Shown piece after piece: positions 43,096-52,648 of a stretch of 64,000 nucleotides of DNA. A program made the translations under genes and the position numbers. The stretch lies in contig JBGAMU010000001.1 in assembly GCA_044222685.1 (NCBI GenBank), positions 1-64,000 on the forward strand, written 5' to 3'. The notes below the pieces were generated by a model that was not told where the DNA came from, made no database searches, and saw nothing but the letters and a program-made list of their open reading frames with translations. Origin of the DNA: JAEUPI01 sp044222685 (GTDB lineage: Bacteria; Pseudomonadota; Gammaproteobacteria; Burkholderiales; Burkholderiaceae_C). How positions within the stretch are numbered: the first letter of the stretch is position 1; every line of letters starts with the position of its first letter.

Positions 43096-45474
43096 TCAAC
43101 GGCGGAACAGGTCCAGGATCCCCTTGCGCTCGTCTTCGGTCGGCGCTTGCGGAGGCAATTGGTCTTCCATGCCGAGGCTGGTGACGCCGGCACCGGGACC
43201 GAACTCCGAGTACATCCAGTCGCTGCCATGCAGCATCACGCCTTCTGGCGGCGGCATGGTTTGCACCGGCACGCCTTTCAGGGCCTGCGCCATGTACTCG
43301 ATCCACACTGGCAGGGCGAGTCCGCCGCCTGTCTCACGGTCGCCCAGCTTGCGCGGTGTGTCGTAGCCGATCCAGACCACGGCAACGAGACTGCGCTGGA
43401 AGCCGGCGAACCAGGCGTCCATCGAGTCGTTCGTCGTACCGGTCTTGCCGGCGATGTCGGGACGTCGAAGCGACTGAGCCTTGGCGGCCGTTCCGCTACG
43501 AGTCACCTCCTGAAGCAACTGGTTCATCATGAACGCATTGCGCGCATCGATGGCACGCATCGACTCGTCGAGTACGGGTGTCTGCGTCTGCTGCAGCACG
43601 CGTCCCGCCGAGTCCGTCAAACGGGTCACGAGCACCGGGTTGACGCGGTAGCCACCGTTGGCAAACACCCCGTAGGCGCTCGCCATCTGCAGAGGTGTCA
43701 CGGTTCCCGCCCCGAGCGCCATGGTCAGGAATGCAGGGTGCCGTTCAGCCTCGAACCCGAAGCGGGTCACCCAGTCCTGCGCATAGGCCGGCCCGATCGA
43801 CTGCAGGATGCGAATCGACACCATGTTCTTCGACTTCGCAAGGGCTTGCCGGAGTGGCAGCGGCCCCTCGAACTTTCCGTCGTAGTTCTTCGGCTCCCAA
43901 GGTTGGCTGCCGGTCGCGGTGGCGTCGAAGAACAACGGCGCGTCGTTGATGACCGTCTGCGGGGTGAACCCCTTCTCCAGGGCAGCCGAGTAGATGAACG
44001 GCTTGAAGCTGCTGCCCGGTTGCCGCCAGGCCTGCGTGGCGTGGTTGAACTTGCTCTTGTCAAAGTCGAAGCCCCCGACGAGGCTCACGATCTCGCCGTT
44101 GGTCGGATTGAGCGACACGAACGCACCTTCCACCTCAGGTTGCTGCGTCAGCGTCCAGTCGTTCTTCGGTCCGCGAACCACCCGCACCACCGCGCCAGGA
44201 CGGATGCGCTTCTTCGCATCGGCGCGCTCGGACAAGCCCGATGTCACCGGGCGCAGACCTTCGCCGGTGACCGTGATCGCTTCACCCGACTGCAACACGG
44301 CGACCACCTTCTTCGGCGAAGCCTCGGTGACCACGGCGCCGAACAGTTCGTCGTTGTCCGGGTGATCGGCCAGCGCCTCGGCGATCCGGACGTCCATCTC
44401 CTTCGGGTCTGACGGTAGGTCGACGTAGGCTTCAGGGCCACGGTAGACCTGTCGGCGCTCGTAGTCGAGCAGGCCACGGCGCAGCGCGCGATAGGCCACT
44501 TCCTGCGCAGTGGCGTTTACCGTCGTGTGAACCACGAGCCCGCGCGAATAGGTTTCGTCGCCGTATCGCGCGTAGATCAGCTGCCGCACCGTCTCCGACA
44601 CGTATTGCGCATGCAGCCGGTTGTCGGTGCTCGAACGATAACGAAGCACCTGCTGCCGAGCGGCCTCGGCTTGTTCAGCGGTGATGTAGCCGTTCTCCGT
44701 CATGCGGGCGATGATGTGCTGCTGCCGCGCCTTGGCTCGCCGCGGATTGGCGATCGGGTTGTAGGCTGACGGCGCCTTCGGCAGGCCCGCGAGCATCGCT
44801 GCTTCCGCCAGACTGACCTCCTTGAGCGGCTTGCCGAAGTACACCTCGCTGGCCGCTGCAAACCCGTAGGCCCGCTGACCCAGATAGATCTGGTTCATGT
44901 AGACCTCGAGGATCTGCTCCTTGCTGAGCTGACTTTCGATCTTCAGCGCGAGCAGGATCTCGTAGATCTTCCGGGTGAAGGTCTTCTCGGTCGAAAGGTA
45001 GAAGTTGCGCGCCAGCTGCATCGTGATCGTCGATGCGCCCTGGCTCTTGAACTCGCTCAGGCTTGCGATGCCGGCGCGAATCACGCCCTTGTAGTCGACG
45101 CCGCCGTGCTCGTAGAAGTTGGCATCCTCGATCGACAGCACCGCGTCCTTCAGGACCTTGGGAATCTGGCCGATCGGCATGAAGCTTCGACGCTCCTCAC
45201 CGAATTCGGCCAGGACCTGACCGTCTGCCGACATGATGCGCAGCGGCAACTTGGGACGGTACTCGCTCAGGCCATCGATGTCCGGCAGGTTGGGATAGGC
45301 AACGGACAGCGCCACGGCCACTAAGACCGCCACGGTGAACAGCGCGGCAAACCCCAGCGCGGCCGCCCAACCGGTGGTCCGCACCACCATGCGCGCCCAG
45401 CCCGGCCAGTTCTTCATCGGGCTGTCCCTGCCATCGGCTTGAGGCCCCGACTCAGGGCGCGAGCTGTCGTCCAT
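43096..45474 (-). CDS. mrcA: penicillin-binding protein 1A (bifunctional transglycosylase/transpeptidase)
   Basis: Class A penicillin-binding protein of 792 residues. A cytoplasmic tail and one membrane helix (about 30-58) are followed by the GT51 transglycosylase domain with EDANFYEHGGVDYKG and QGASTITMQLARNFYL, then an OB-like insertion and the transpeptidase domain. Its motifs are the active-site SSFK in QPGSSFKPFIYS, SKN in LAKSKNMVSI and KTG in IAGKTGTTNDSMDAWFAG. It synthesises and cross-links peptidoglycan. The ATG at 45474 lies only 12 bases from a TATAAT box, so Met20 (45417), which has an AGGGA site, may be the real start. It is divergent from pilM, as in many proteobacteria. Confidence 0.95.
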   Translation of the reverse strand: MDDSSRPESGPQADGRDSPMKNWPGWARMVVRTTGWAAALGFAALFTVAVLVAVALSVAYPNLPDIDGLSEYRPKLPLRIMSADGQVLAEFGEERRSFMPIGQIPKVLKDAVLSIEDANFYEHGGVDYKGVIRAGIASLSEFKSQGASTITMQLARNFYLSTEKTFTRKIYEILLALKIESQLSKEQILEVYMNQIYLGQRAYGFAAASEVYFGKPLKEVSLAEAAMLAGLPKAPSAYNPIANPRRAKARQQHIIARMTENGYITAEQAEAARQQVLRYRSSTDNRLHAQYVSETVRQLIYARYGDETYSRGLVVHTTVNATAQEVAYRALRRGLLDYERRQVYRGPEAYVDLPSDPKEMDVRIAEALADHPDNDELFGAVVTEASPKKVVAVLQSGEAITVTGEGLRPVTSGLSERADAKKRIRPGAVVRVVRGPKNDWTLTQQPEVEGAFVSLNPTNGEIVSLVGGFDFDKSKFNHATQAWRQPGSSFKPFIYSAALEKGFTPQTVINDAPLFFDATATGSQPWEPKNYDGKFEGPLPLRQALAKSKNMVSIRILQSIGPAYAQDWVTRFGFEAERHPAFLTMALGAGTVTPLQMASAYGVFANGGYRVNPVLVTRLTDSAGRVLQQTQTPVLDESMRAIDARNAFMMNQLLQEVTRSGTAAKAQSLRRPDIAGKTGTTNDSMDAWFAGFQRSLVAVVWIGYDTPRKLGDRETGGGLALPVWIEYMAQALKGVPVQTMPPPEGVMLHGSDWMYSEFGPGAGVTSLGMEDQLPPQAPTEDERKGILDLFRR

Positions 45475-45757
45475 AGATTACTTGCGATTATAGAAACCGA
45501 GCTCGTTCGACGTGAATTCAGTTCAAACGGCGCGCAAGTGTGAACTGCTTCTCGGGCGCGCAAGGGTCACTCCGGTTTCGACCCTGAAGGCTGTAATAGC
45601 GTTGCTTCTCCCGGGCGTCGGGACGTCGGCGAATCACAACGAGTGAGGCTGCTGTCGCGGGAATTTTTCTTTGGTGCACATAGGCTTTACTGCTAGCATT
45701 GAAGTAACTTATTAAGAGTTCAACCCGCTCCATTCTGCGTGTTGGGAGACCCATCCT
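45475..45757. promoter_or_regulatory. divergent promoter region of mrcA and pilM
   Basis: A 283-base gap with locally lower GC. On the minus strand a perfect TATAAT lies at 45492-45487, with TTCACG 18 bases upstream (45516-45511), for mrcA. On the plus strand TTGGTG (45671-45676) and TAGCAT (45694-45699), 17 bases apart, could serve pilM, with GGGAG before its GTG start. I see no other gene or strong hairpin here. Confidence 0.6.
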
Positions 45758-46837
45758 GTGAGCTTTCTGGACCTGCTGCTAGGCCGCAAGCATCCGCCGA
45801 TCATCGGTCTCGACATCAGTTCGTCGAGCGCCAAATTGGTTGAACTCGGACAGACCACCGGGGGCGAGTTCGTCCTCGAGCGGTTTGCTTCCGAGCCCTT
45901 TGAGAAGGGCTGGATCACCGACGGTCAGATCGAGAAATTCGATGAAGTCGCCGACGCCGTGCGTCGCGTGGTGCAGAAGAGCGGCACCCGCACCAAGCAG
46001 GTCGTCATGGCGATGCCGCAGTCGGCCGTGATCACCAAGAAGATCATGTTGCCGGCAGGCTTGCGCGAAGAAGAACTCGAGTTGCAGGTCGAGTCCGAGG
46101 CGAATCAGTACATCCCGTTCTCGCTGGATGAGGTGAGTCTCGACTTCTGCGTCATAGGGCCCAGTGCCACATCGGTCGGTGATGTCGAGGTACTGATCGC
46201 CGCGTCGCGCAAGGATCGCGTGCAGGACAGGCAGGGCTTGGCCGAGGCGGCTGGCTTGAAGCCGGTCATCCTCGATATCGAATCGCATGCATCTCGCCTG
46301 GCGATGGGCCGTGTGGTGTCATCGCTGCCCAACGAAGGCAAGGACGCGCTGGTCGCGCTGTTCGAGATCGGCGCCGACACGACCAGCCTGAAAGTGCTGC
46401 GCGACGAGGAGATGCTGTACGACCGCGATCAGGCCTTCGGCGGCTCGCAGCTGACGCAGCTGATATCGCGACAGTACGGCTTTTCGTTCGAGGAAGCCGA
46501 GGCCAAGAAGCTCGCCGGTGATCTGCCTGAGGACTACGAAGCGTCCATCCTGGTTCCTTTCGTCGACAGCTTGTCTCAGGAAATCGGGCGCGCGTTGCAG
46601 TACTTCTTCACCAGCACGCCGCACCACAAGGTCCACTACGTGATGCTCTCCGGCGGCACCGCAACGTTGCCTGGGCTGAAGGACCGCGTCACCGAGCTGA
46701 CCGGCTTCGCGTCCATGGTCGTCAATCCGTTCGACAACATGCGCCTCGGCTCGGGCATCCGCGAGACGAAGATGCGGCGCGAAGCCGCGTCGTACCTGAC
46801 GGCCTGCGGCCTGGCGATGCGGAGGTTTGTGCAGTGA
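45758..46837 (+). CDS. pilM: type IV pilus inner-membrane-associated protein PilM
   Basis: Cytoplasmic actin-like protein of 359 residues, first in the pilMNOPQ operon. The GTG start has a GGGAGA site upstream. The N-terminus contains PIIGLDISSSSAKLVELG, the phosphate-1 motif of the FtsA/PilM fold, and later VALFEIGADTTSLKVL and VMLSGGTATLPGL, the second phosphate and adenosine motifs. PilM binds the N-terminal peptide of PilN and links the pilus alignment complex to the cytoplasmic motor. Its stop overlaps the pilN start (GTGA). Confidence 0.97.
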   Translation: MSFLDLLLGRKHPPIIGLDISSSSAKLVELGQTTGGEFVLERFASEPFEKGWITDGQIEKFDEVADAVRRVVQKSGTRTKQVVMAMPQSAVITKKIMLPAGLREEELELQVESEANQYIPFSLDEVSLDFCVIGPSATSVGDVEVLIAASRKDRVQDRQGLAEAAGLKPVILDIESHASRLAMGRVVSSLPNEGKDALVALFEIGADTTSLKVLRDEEMLYDRDQAFGGSQLTQLISRQYGFSFEEAEAKKLAGDLPEDYEASILVPFVDSLSQEIGRALQYFFTSTPHHKVHYVMLSGGTATLPGLKDRVTELTGFASMVVNPFDNMRLGSGIRETKMRREAASYLTACGLAMRRFVQ

Positions 46838-47448
46838 TCCTGATCAACCTACTCCCGCACCGCGAGGAGAAACGGCGCGCGCGGAAGCGCTCGTTCTTCA
46901 TCGGTGTCGGTGTCGCTGCCGTCGCTGGCCTGGTCGCGGTAGGTGTCTGGTACAGCGTGCTGCAGCAGCTGACGGCAGCCCAGCAAGCGCGCAACGCCTT
47001 CCTGAAGACCGAAATCGCCAAGCTCGAAACGCAGATCAAGGACATTGCGAACCTGCGGGCCGAGATCGAGGCCTTGAAAGCGCGCCAGAAGGCCGTCGAG
47101 GATCTGCAGACCAACCGAAACGTGCCGGTGTACTTGCTCGACGAGCTGGTCAAGCAGACCCCGGAGGGCATCTATTTGACAGCGATTCGTCAGAACGATC
47201 GCGTGGTGACGCTGACCGGGATCGCGCAGACCAACGAGCGTGTGTCCGAGTTCCTGCGCAATACGCAGTACAACTCGAAGTGGCTGGAGCGTCCCGAGCT
47301 GGTCGAGATCAAGGCGGTCAGTGTCACGACCGCGAACCGTGAGCAGCGTCGATTGTTCGACTTCTCCATGCGGGTCACATTGAAGCGGCCTTCCGCCCCT
47401 TCACCCGCGCCCGCGGCGAGTGTGCCGGTCGTGGCGAAAGCTGGTTGA
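46834..47448 (+). CDS. pilN: type IV pilus alignment protein PilN
   Basis: Bitopic inner-membrane protein of 204 residues. The N-terminal ILINLLPHREEKRRARK is the conserved PilM-binding INLLP motif. One membrane helix (about 23-45) is followed by a coiled coil (about 45-90) and a ferredoxin-like periplasmic domain. The start is a GTG overlapping the pilM stop. A proline/alanine-rich tail ends the protein. It heterodimerises with PilO. Confidence 0.96.
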   Translation: MILINLLPHREEKRRARKRSFFIGVGVAAVAGLVAVGVWYSVLQQLTAAQQARNAFLKTEIAKLETQIKDIANLRAEIEALKARQKAVEDLQTNRNVPVYLLDELVKQTPEGIYLTAIRQNDRVVTLTGIAQTNERVSEFLRNTQYNSKWLERPELVEIKAVSVTTANREQRRLFDFSMRVTLKRPSAPSPAPAASVPVVAKAG

Positions 47449-47456
47449 GGACAGCC

Positions 47457-48146
47457 ATGGCCAGTAAATCACGACAGATGAATTTCGACGTCACCACGTT
47501 CCTGGATCACGCGGCGTCGCAGTTTCGCGGACTCAATCCCAAGGAGCCGGGTCAGTGGCCGGCCCTTCCCAAGACTGCGGCGTGGCTCGGCGCGGCGGCC
47601 GTCGTGGTCGTGCTGGGTTGGTTCGGCCTATTGACGGGCGCCGCAGACGAACTGCAGGGCGAACGCGACCGAGAGCCGGCCCTGAAGACCGACTACCGTG
47701 CCAAGCTCGGGCAGGCGGTCAACCTGACCGAACTGCGCAAGCAGAAGTTGCAGGTGCAGGAGTACGTCACGCAGCTCGAAAAGCAGCTTCCCGGCAAGGC
47801 CGAAATGGACGCGCTGCTGTCGGATATCAATCAGGCGGGTCTCGGGCGCGGCCTTCAGTTCGAACTGTTCCGCCCAGGGCAGGTGGAGGTCAAGGAGTAC
47901 TACGCCGAGTTGCCAATCACCATTCGCATCAGCGGCCGTTACCACGACATCGGTGCATTCGCTGCCGACATCGCCAACCTTTCTCGCATCGTGACCTTGC
48001 ACAACATGAACCTGCTGGTGGCGCCGCGTGACACCAGCGGAAACCTGGCCATGGATGCCACGGCCAGGACCTATCGCTATCTTGATGCGGCAGAGGTCGA
48101 TGCGCAGCGGAAGTCGCAGGCTGGCAAGGCGGGGGCCAAGAAATGA
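47457..48146 (+). CDS. pilO: type IV pilus alignment protein PilO
   Basis: Bitopic inner-membrane protein of 229 residues with a cytoplasmic tail of about 40 residues, one membrane helix (about 44-63), a coiled coil and a ferredoxin-like periplasmic domain containing FELFRPGQVEVKEYYAELPI, a stretch typical of PilO. I prefer the ATG at 47457 to an upstream TTG at 47445, which overlaps the pilN stop; a GAGGA site precedes the ATG. It ends by overlapping pilP by four bases. It pairs with PilN and contacts PilP. Confidence 0.95.
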   Translation: MASKSRQMNFDVTTFLDHAASQFRGLNPKEPGQWPALPKTAAWLGAAAVVVVLGWFGLLTGAADELQGERDREPALKTDYRAKLGQAVNLTELRKQKLQVQEYVTQLEKQLPGKAEMDALLSDINQAGLGRGLQFELFRPGQVEVKEYYAELPITIRISGRYHDIGAFAADIANLSRIVTLHNMNLLVAPRDTSGNLAMDATARTYRYLDAAEVDAQRKSQAGKAGAKK

Positions 48147-48679
48147 TGCGGCTCAGTTCCCTATCGATACCGGCCGCAGTGGTCGCGGCTCTGCTGGTCG
48201 GATGCACGGCCGACACCGATGAGTTGCAGGGCTGGATGGATCAGCAGCGACGTGAAGTCAAACCAAACATCACGCCGCTAATCCCGCCGAAGAAGTTCGA
48301 CCCGGCGCCTTACTCGAGTGCACAGGCCGTTGAGCCCTTCAGTGCTCAGAAGTTGTCCGTCGCCCTCAAGCAGGAGGCGCGGCAGCCGAACTCGCTGTTG
48401 TCGGCCGAATTGAATCGCCGCAAGGAACCGTTGGAGTTCTTCACGCTGGACGGCATGGCCATGGTGGGAAGTGTCACCAAGCAAGGGCGGCCGTTCGCGC
48501 TGCTAAGGGTCGACAACCTGCTGTATCAGGTAAAGATCGGCGACTACCTTGGTCAGAACTACGGCAAGATCACCAAGATCACTGAAACCGAGATTGCGCT
48601 GCGGGAGATCGTTCAGGACGCGGCGGGCGAATGGATTGAGCGGCCCAGCTCGCTGCAGCTCCAGGAGAAGGCGCGATGA
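48143..48679 (+). CDS. pilP: type IV pilus lipoprotein PilP
   Basis: Lipoprotein of 178 residues. The lipobox is AALLVGC, with the lipidated Cys at about residue 21. The unstructured segment that follows (DELQGWMDQQRREVKPNITP) is the conserved part that binds PilN/PilO. The C-terminal beta domain contains AMVGSVTKQGRPFALLRVD and LYQVKIGDYLGQNYGKI, the PilP fold that docks on the PilQ N0 domain. It overlaps both pilO and pilQ by four bases. Confidence 0.96.
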   Translation: MMRLSSLSIPAAVVAALLVGCTADTDELQGWMDQQRREVKPNITPLIPPKKFDPAPYSSAQAVEPFSAQKLSVALKQEARQPNSLLSAELNRRKEPLEFFTLDGMAMVGSVTKQGRPFALLRVDNLLYQVKIGDYLGQNYGKITKITETEIALREIVQDAAGEWIERPSSLQLQEKAR

Positions 48680-50829
48680 ATCAGAAGCAGGAGAAACCCA
48701 ACATGCTGAAGTGGCGCGTCCGGACTGCCGCGTTCTTGCTGGGCGTGGCCGCGCCGTTGCTCGGCTGGGCCCAGAACACGGTGCAGGCGATCACGAGTTC
48801 GCAACAGGCGGGTAGTGAAGTCGTGCGTATCGAGTTCGCGGAAGCGCTGACTGCGGTGCCGAATGGCTTCACTGTCCAGGCGCCTCCGCGAGTGGCAATC
48901 GATCTTCCCGGCGTCGGCAATGGCCTGGGTCGTTCGACAGTCGACATCAATCAGGGCAATCTTCGTTCGGTCAGCGTAGCGCAGGCGGGCGATCGGACGC
49001 GCCTTGTGTTCAATTTGAAGCAGGCCAGCAACTATCGCGCTGAATTGCAGGGCAAGGCCTTGCTGGTGATCCTCGAAGGTTCATCGAGTGCCACCGCGGC
49101 GACCGCGAGCACGGGCGAACCAGTGCAGTTCGCTGCCAGCCAGAATCGCGAGCAGTTGCCGCTGCGCGAGGTCGACTTCCGTCGCGGTCCGGATGGCGCA
49201 GGTCGCGTTATCGTCGGTCTCGCAAGTACTCAAGTCGGCGTGGACATTCGCCAGCAGGGGCAAAGCCTGATCGTTGAGTTTCTGCGCTCCACCTTGCCGG
49301 ATGCGTTGCGCCGCCGCTTGGACGTCACCGATTTCGGTACCCCCGTGCAATCGGTTGCGGCATTCCAGACGGGTGATCGTGTGCGCTTGGTGGTGGAACC
49401 GCGTGGCTCTTGGGAGCACAGCGCGTATCAGACCGACAACCAGTTCGTGCTGGAAGTGCGACCGATGAAGATCGACCCGAACAAGCTGACCCAGGGTCCG
49501 GGTTATTCGGGCGAGAAGTTGTCTCTCAACTTCCAGAACATCGAAGTCCGGGCCTTGCTGCAGGTGATCGCCGACTTCACCAACTTCAATGTGGTGACCA
49601 GCGATACCGTCACCGGCAGCGTGACGCTGCGTTTGAAGGACGTACCTTGGGACCAGGCGCTCGACATCATCATGCAGAGCAAGGGCCTGGGAGTGCGCAA
49701 GTCGGGTAACGTTCTCTGGATCGCGCCCAAGGATGAACTGGCGGCCAAGGAACAACTGGAACTGGAGTCGCGCAAGAAGATCACCGATCTCGAGCCGGTG
49801 CGCACACAGTCGTTCCAGCTGAACTACACGAAATCGGAGGAAGTCGCCAAGGGTTTGACCGGCACTTCTCAAGGCTCCAGCGGTGGCGCCGCCTCGCGCA
49901 TCCTGTCGCCACGCGGCAGTGTCATCAGCGAGTCGCGGACCAATCAGCTCTTCGTCACCGACATTCCGTCGAAGCTGGAGGAAATCCAGGCGTTGATCTC
50001 GAAGATCGACATTCCGGTGCGGCAGGTGCTGATCGAGGCTCGCATCGTCGAAGCGGACGACAAATTCGGTCGCGCACTGGGTGCGAAGCTCGGCGCGCTC
50101 GACAATGGCGCGGGCAGCTTCAGCCTGGGCGGCAACAATCGCTTGGGCTTCGGGGGCAACTACCTGGGTGTCGGCGAGTCGACGGGGCAGGCCGTCATCA
50201 CCCCGGGTAGCTATATTCCGAACACCCAGTTCGTGAACCTGCCGGCCAATGCCAGCGCGTTGGGTGGTGCGGCGCCTGCGTCCTTCGCCTTGTCGCTTTT
50301 CAGCTCTGCGTCGCAGCGATTCTTGAACCTCGAGCTGTCTGCGCTCGAAGCCGACGGCAAGGGCAAGATCATCTCCAGCCCGCGCGTAATCACCGCGGAC
50401 CAAGTGAAGGCCTTGATCGAGCAGGGTGAAGAGTTGCCTTACCAGGTTGCCACCTCGAGCGGAGCAACGTCGATCCAATTCCGCAAGGCGAACCTGAAGC
50501 TTGAAGTCACGCCACAGATCACACCGGAAGGCAATGTGATCCTGGATGTCGATGTCAACAAGGACAGCGTGGGCCGCAACACCTCGGCCGGCTTTGCGAT
50601 CGACACCAAGCACGTCAAGACGCAGGTGCTCGTCGAGAATGGAGGCACGGTGGTGATCGGCGGCATCTTCACGCAGAACGAACGCGACGAAGTGAACAAG
50701 GTGCCCTTGTTGGGTGATGTGCCTGTTCTCGGCTACTTGTTCAAGAACACGGTGCGGACGGCGAACAAGACCGAACTGCTCGTGTTCCTGACGCCCAAGA
50801 TCGTGACCGACCGTACCGCCGCACGCTGA
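48676..50829 (+). CDS. pilQ: type IV pilus outer-membrane secretin PilQ
   Basis: Secretin of 717 residues forming the pilus pore. A signal peptide precedes two AMIN domains that bind peptidoglycan (about 40-130 and 150-260), then an STN/N0 domain (LSLNFQNIEVRALLQVIADF), an N1 domain, and the secretin core ending in VPLLGDVPVLGYLFKNTV and LLVFLTPKIVTD. Its order and length are typical for betaproteobacteria. It shares architecture with the GspD in this window but is clearly the pilus type because of the AMIN domains. It is the last pil gene and is followed by aroK after 63 bases. Confidence 0.97.
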   Translation: MNQKQEKPNMLKWRVRTAAFLLGVAAPLLGWAQNTVQAITSSQQAGSEVVRIEFAEALTAVPNGFTVQAPPRVAIDLPGVGNGLGRSTVDINQGNLRSVSVAQAGDRTRLVFNLKQASNYRAELQGKALLVILEGSSSATAATASTGEPVQFAASQNREQLPLREVDFRRGPDGAGRVIVGLASTQVGVDIRQQGQSLIVEFLRSTLPDALRRRLDVTDFGTPVQSVAAFQTGDRVRLVVEPRGSWEHSAYQTDNQFVLEVRPMKIDPNKLTQGPGYSGEKLSLNFQNIEVRALLQVIADFTNFNVVTSDTVTGSVTLRLKDVPWDQALDIIMQSKGLGVRKSGNVLWIAPKDELAAKEQLELESRKKITDLEPVRTQSFQLNYTKSEEVAKGLTGTSQGSSGGAASRILSPRGSVISESRTNQLFVTDIPSKLEEIQALISKIDIPVRQVLIEARIVEADDKFGRALGAKLGALDNGAGSFSLGGNNRLGFGGNYLGVGESTGQAVITPGSYIPNTQFVNLPANASALGGAAPASFALSLFSSASQRFLNLELSALEADGKGKIISSPRVITADQVKALIEQGEELPYQVATSSGATSIQFRKANLKLEVTPQITPEGNVILDVDVNKDSVGRNTSAGFAIDTKHVKTQVLVENGGTVVIGGIFTQNERDEVNKVPLLGDVPVLGYLFKNTVRTANKTELLVFLTPKIVTDRTAAR

Positions 50830-50892
50830 AGGAGCGAGCAGGCTCCGAGGCGACGACAAGACTCGGCGACAAGGACACTTCGGCCGCTCACG

Positions 50893-51459
50893 GTGCCTAT
50901 CGTCACGTTGGTTGGTATGCCCGGCAGTGGCAAGTCCACAGTCGGGCGTCAGCTTGCACGGCGGCTGGACTGGCCGTTTGCCGACACCGACGCCGAGATC
51001 GAGCGACGTCTCGGCTGTTCGATCCGCAGCTACTTCGAGCAACACGGCGAGTCGGCATTCCGCGACGTCGAGCAGGCCGTGCTCGCTGACCTCGTCGATT
51101 CGCCAACACGTGTACTGGCCACCGGCGGCGGCATTGTGATTCGCGAAGCGAATCGCACTTTGCTGGCGAGCCGTACGCAAGCGGTCTACCTGCGATCGAC
51201 ACCCGAAGAACTGTTTCGCCGGCTGCGCCACGACACCCACAGGCCGCTTTTGCAGGTGGCCGATCCGGTGCGGCGATTGCGTGATCTGTATCGCGAGCGA
51301 GATCCGCTGTACCGAGCCACGGCGCAGTTCGTCATCGAAACCGGTCGGCCGACCGTCAAGATGCTGGTCAGCATGATCCTCATGCAGCTGGAGTTGGCTG
51401 GATTGGTCGATCCTGCGCGCGTGCCGTCAACGATTGGCGGACCGCAGAAGGAACTCTGA
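50893..51459 (+). CDS. aroK: shikimate kinase
   Basis: Shikimate kinase of 188 residues, starting at a GTG. Walker A is GMPGSGKSTVGRQLARRL, the shikimate-binding DTDAEIERRLG and FRDVEQ motifs follow, and LATGGGIVIREANR carries the conserved GGG and Arg. The lid arginine region is HRPLLQVADPVRRLRDL. It phosphorylates shikimate in aromatic amino-acid synthesis. aroK following pilQ and preceding aroB is a common order in proteobacteria. The start ATG of the next gene lies 69 bases on. Confidence 0.97.
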   Translation: MPIVTLVGMPGSGKSTVGRQLARRLDWPFADTDAEIERRLGCSIRSYFEQHGESAFRDVEQAVLADLVDSPTRVLATGGGIVIREANRTLLASRTQAVYLRSTPEELFRRLRHDTHRPLLQVADPVRRLRDLYRERDPLYRATAQFVIETGRPTVKMLVSMILMQLELAGLVDPARVPSTIGGPQKEL

Positions 51460-51528
51460 ATCGGCCAGTCGTGACCTCCGCGCCCAGCGCGGGCAGCGAA
51501 TCATTGCAGGCGCCTACACTAGTCGCCC

Positions 51529-52635
51529 ATGAATGCAAACGAGGTCGCGCCGTCGCGTGTTGCCGTACGACTGGCAGAGCGCAGCTACGACGTCGTCATC
51601 GGCCGAGGTCTGATCGAACAGCCGTCGAGCTGGGACGGGCTACGGCTGGGCGCTGACGCCATGGTGGTCACGAATCCGGTGGTCGGGGCGCATCACTTGG
51701 ACAAGCTGCGAGCCGTGCTCACGCGGCGTCATCGCCGTTTGCATGTCGTCGAATTGCCTGATGGCGAACAGCACAAGGATTGGCCCACGCTTCAACGCAT
51801 CTTCGATGCGCTGCTAAAGGCGGGCTGCGATCGTCGTACGGTGGTGTACGCGTTGGGTGGTGGCGTCATCGGTGACATGGCCGGCTTCGCGGCAGCCTGC
51901 TACATGCGAGGTGTCGGATACGTTCAGATTCCCACCACGTTGTTGGCCCAGGTCGACTCGTCGGTGGGCGGCAAGACGGCCATCAATCACCCGATGGGCA
52001 AGAACATGATCGGGGCCTTCCACCAGCCCCTGCGTGTGCTGTGCGATGTCGATCTGTTGAACACGTTGCCCGACCGTGAATTCCGCTCCGGGCTGGCAGA
52101 GGTGATCAAGTACGGACCGATCTGGGACTGGGCCTTCTTCGAGTGGCTGGAACGGCACGCTGACGCCTTGCTGGCACGGGAGCCCAACACGCTCAGCACC
52201 GCGATACAGCGTTCGTGTGAAATCAAAGCCGACGTCGTGGGCCGTGACGAGCGTGAGAGCGACCTGCGCGCACTCCTCAACTTCGGCCATACCTTCGGCC
52301 ACGCCATCGAGGCGGGCCTGGGATACGGTACCTGGCTGCATGGTGAGGCCGTCGGCTGCGGCATGGTACTCGCCGCCGATTTGTCCGCGCGTATGGGGCG
52401 AATCGAGGGGTCGATCGCACAGAGGATCCGCAATCTCGTTGCACGCTGCGGGCTTCCAGTGGAAGCACCGGCGTTGAGTGTCGATCGTTGGATGGAATTG
52501 ATGCGGATGGACAAGAAGGCGCAGGCAGGTGCGATCCAGTTCGTGCTGCTCGACAGACCTGGAGGCGCTGACCTGAAGACCGCGCCGGCCACGTTGATCG
52601 GCGAAGTCATTGCGCACCACAGCGCGGCGGCATGA
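51529..52635 (+). CDS. aroB: 3-dehydroquinate synthase
   Basis: NAD- and metal-dependent enzyme of 368 residues that converts DAHP to 3-dehydroquinate. Conserved stretches are LPDGEQHKDWPTLQRIFDAL, YALGGGVIGDMAGFAAACY, QIPTTLLAQVDSSVGGKTAI and the metal-site histidines in LLNFGHTFGHAIEAG and WLHGEAVGCGM. Length is typical. It lies 69 bases after aroK and 13 bases before the likely start of dgt, so the three are an operon downstream of the pilus genes. Confidence 0.97.
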   Translation: MNANEVAPSRVAVRLAERSYDVVIGRGLIEQPSSWDGLRLGADAMVVTNPVVGAHHLDKLRAVLTRRHRRLHVVELPDGEQHKDWPTLQRIFDALLKAGCDRRTVVYALGGGVIGDMAGFAAACYMRGVGYVQIPTTLLAQVDSSVGGKTAINHPMGKNMIGAFHQPLRVLCDVDLLNTLPDREFRSGLAEVIKYGPIWDWAFFEWLERHADALLAREPNTLSTAIQRSCEIKADVVGRDERESDLRALLNFGHTFGHAIEAGLGYGTWLHGEAVGCGMVLAADLSARMGRIEGSIAQRIRNLVARCGLPVEAPALSVDRWMELMRMDKKAQAGAIQFVLLDRPGGADLKTAPATLIGEVIAHHSAAA

Positions 52636-52648
52636 GACCGTGCGAACG

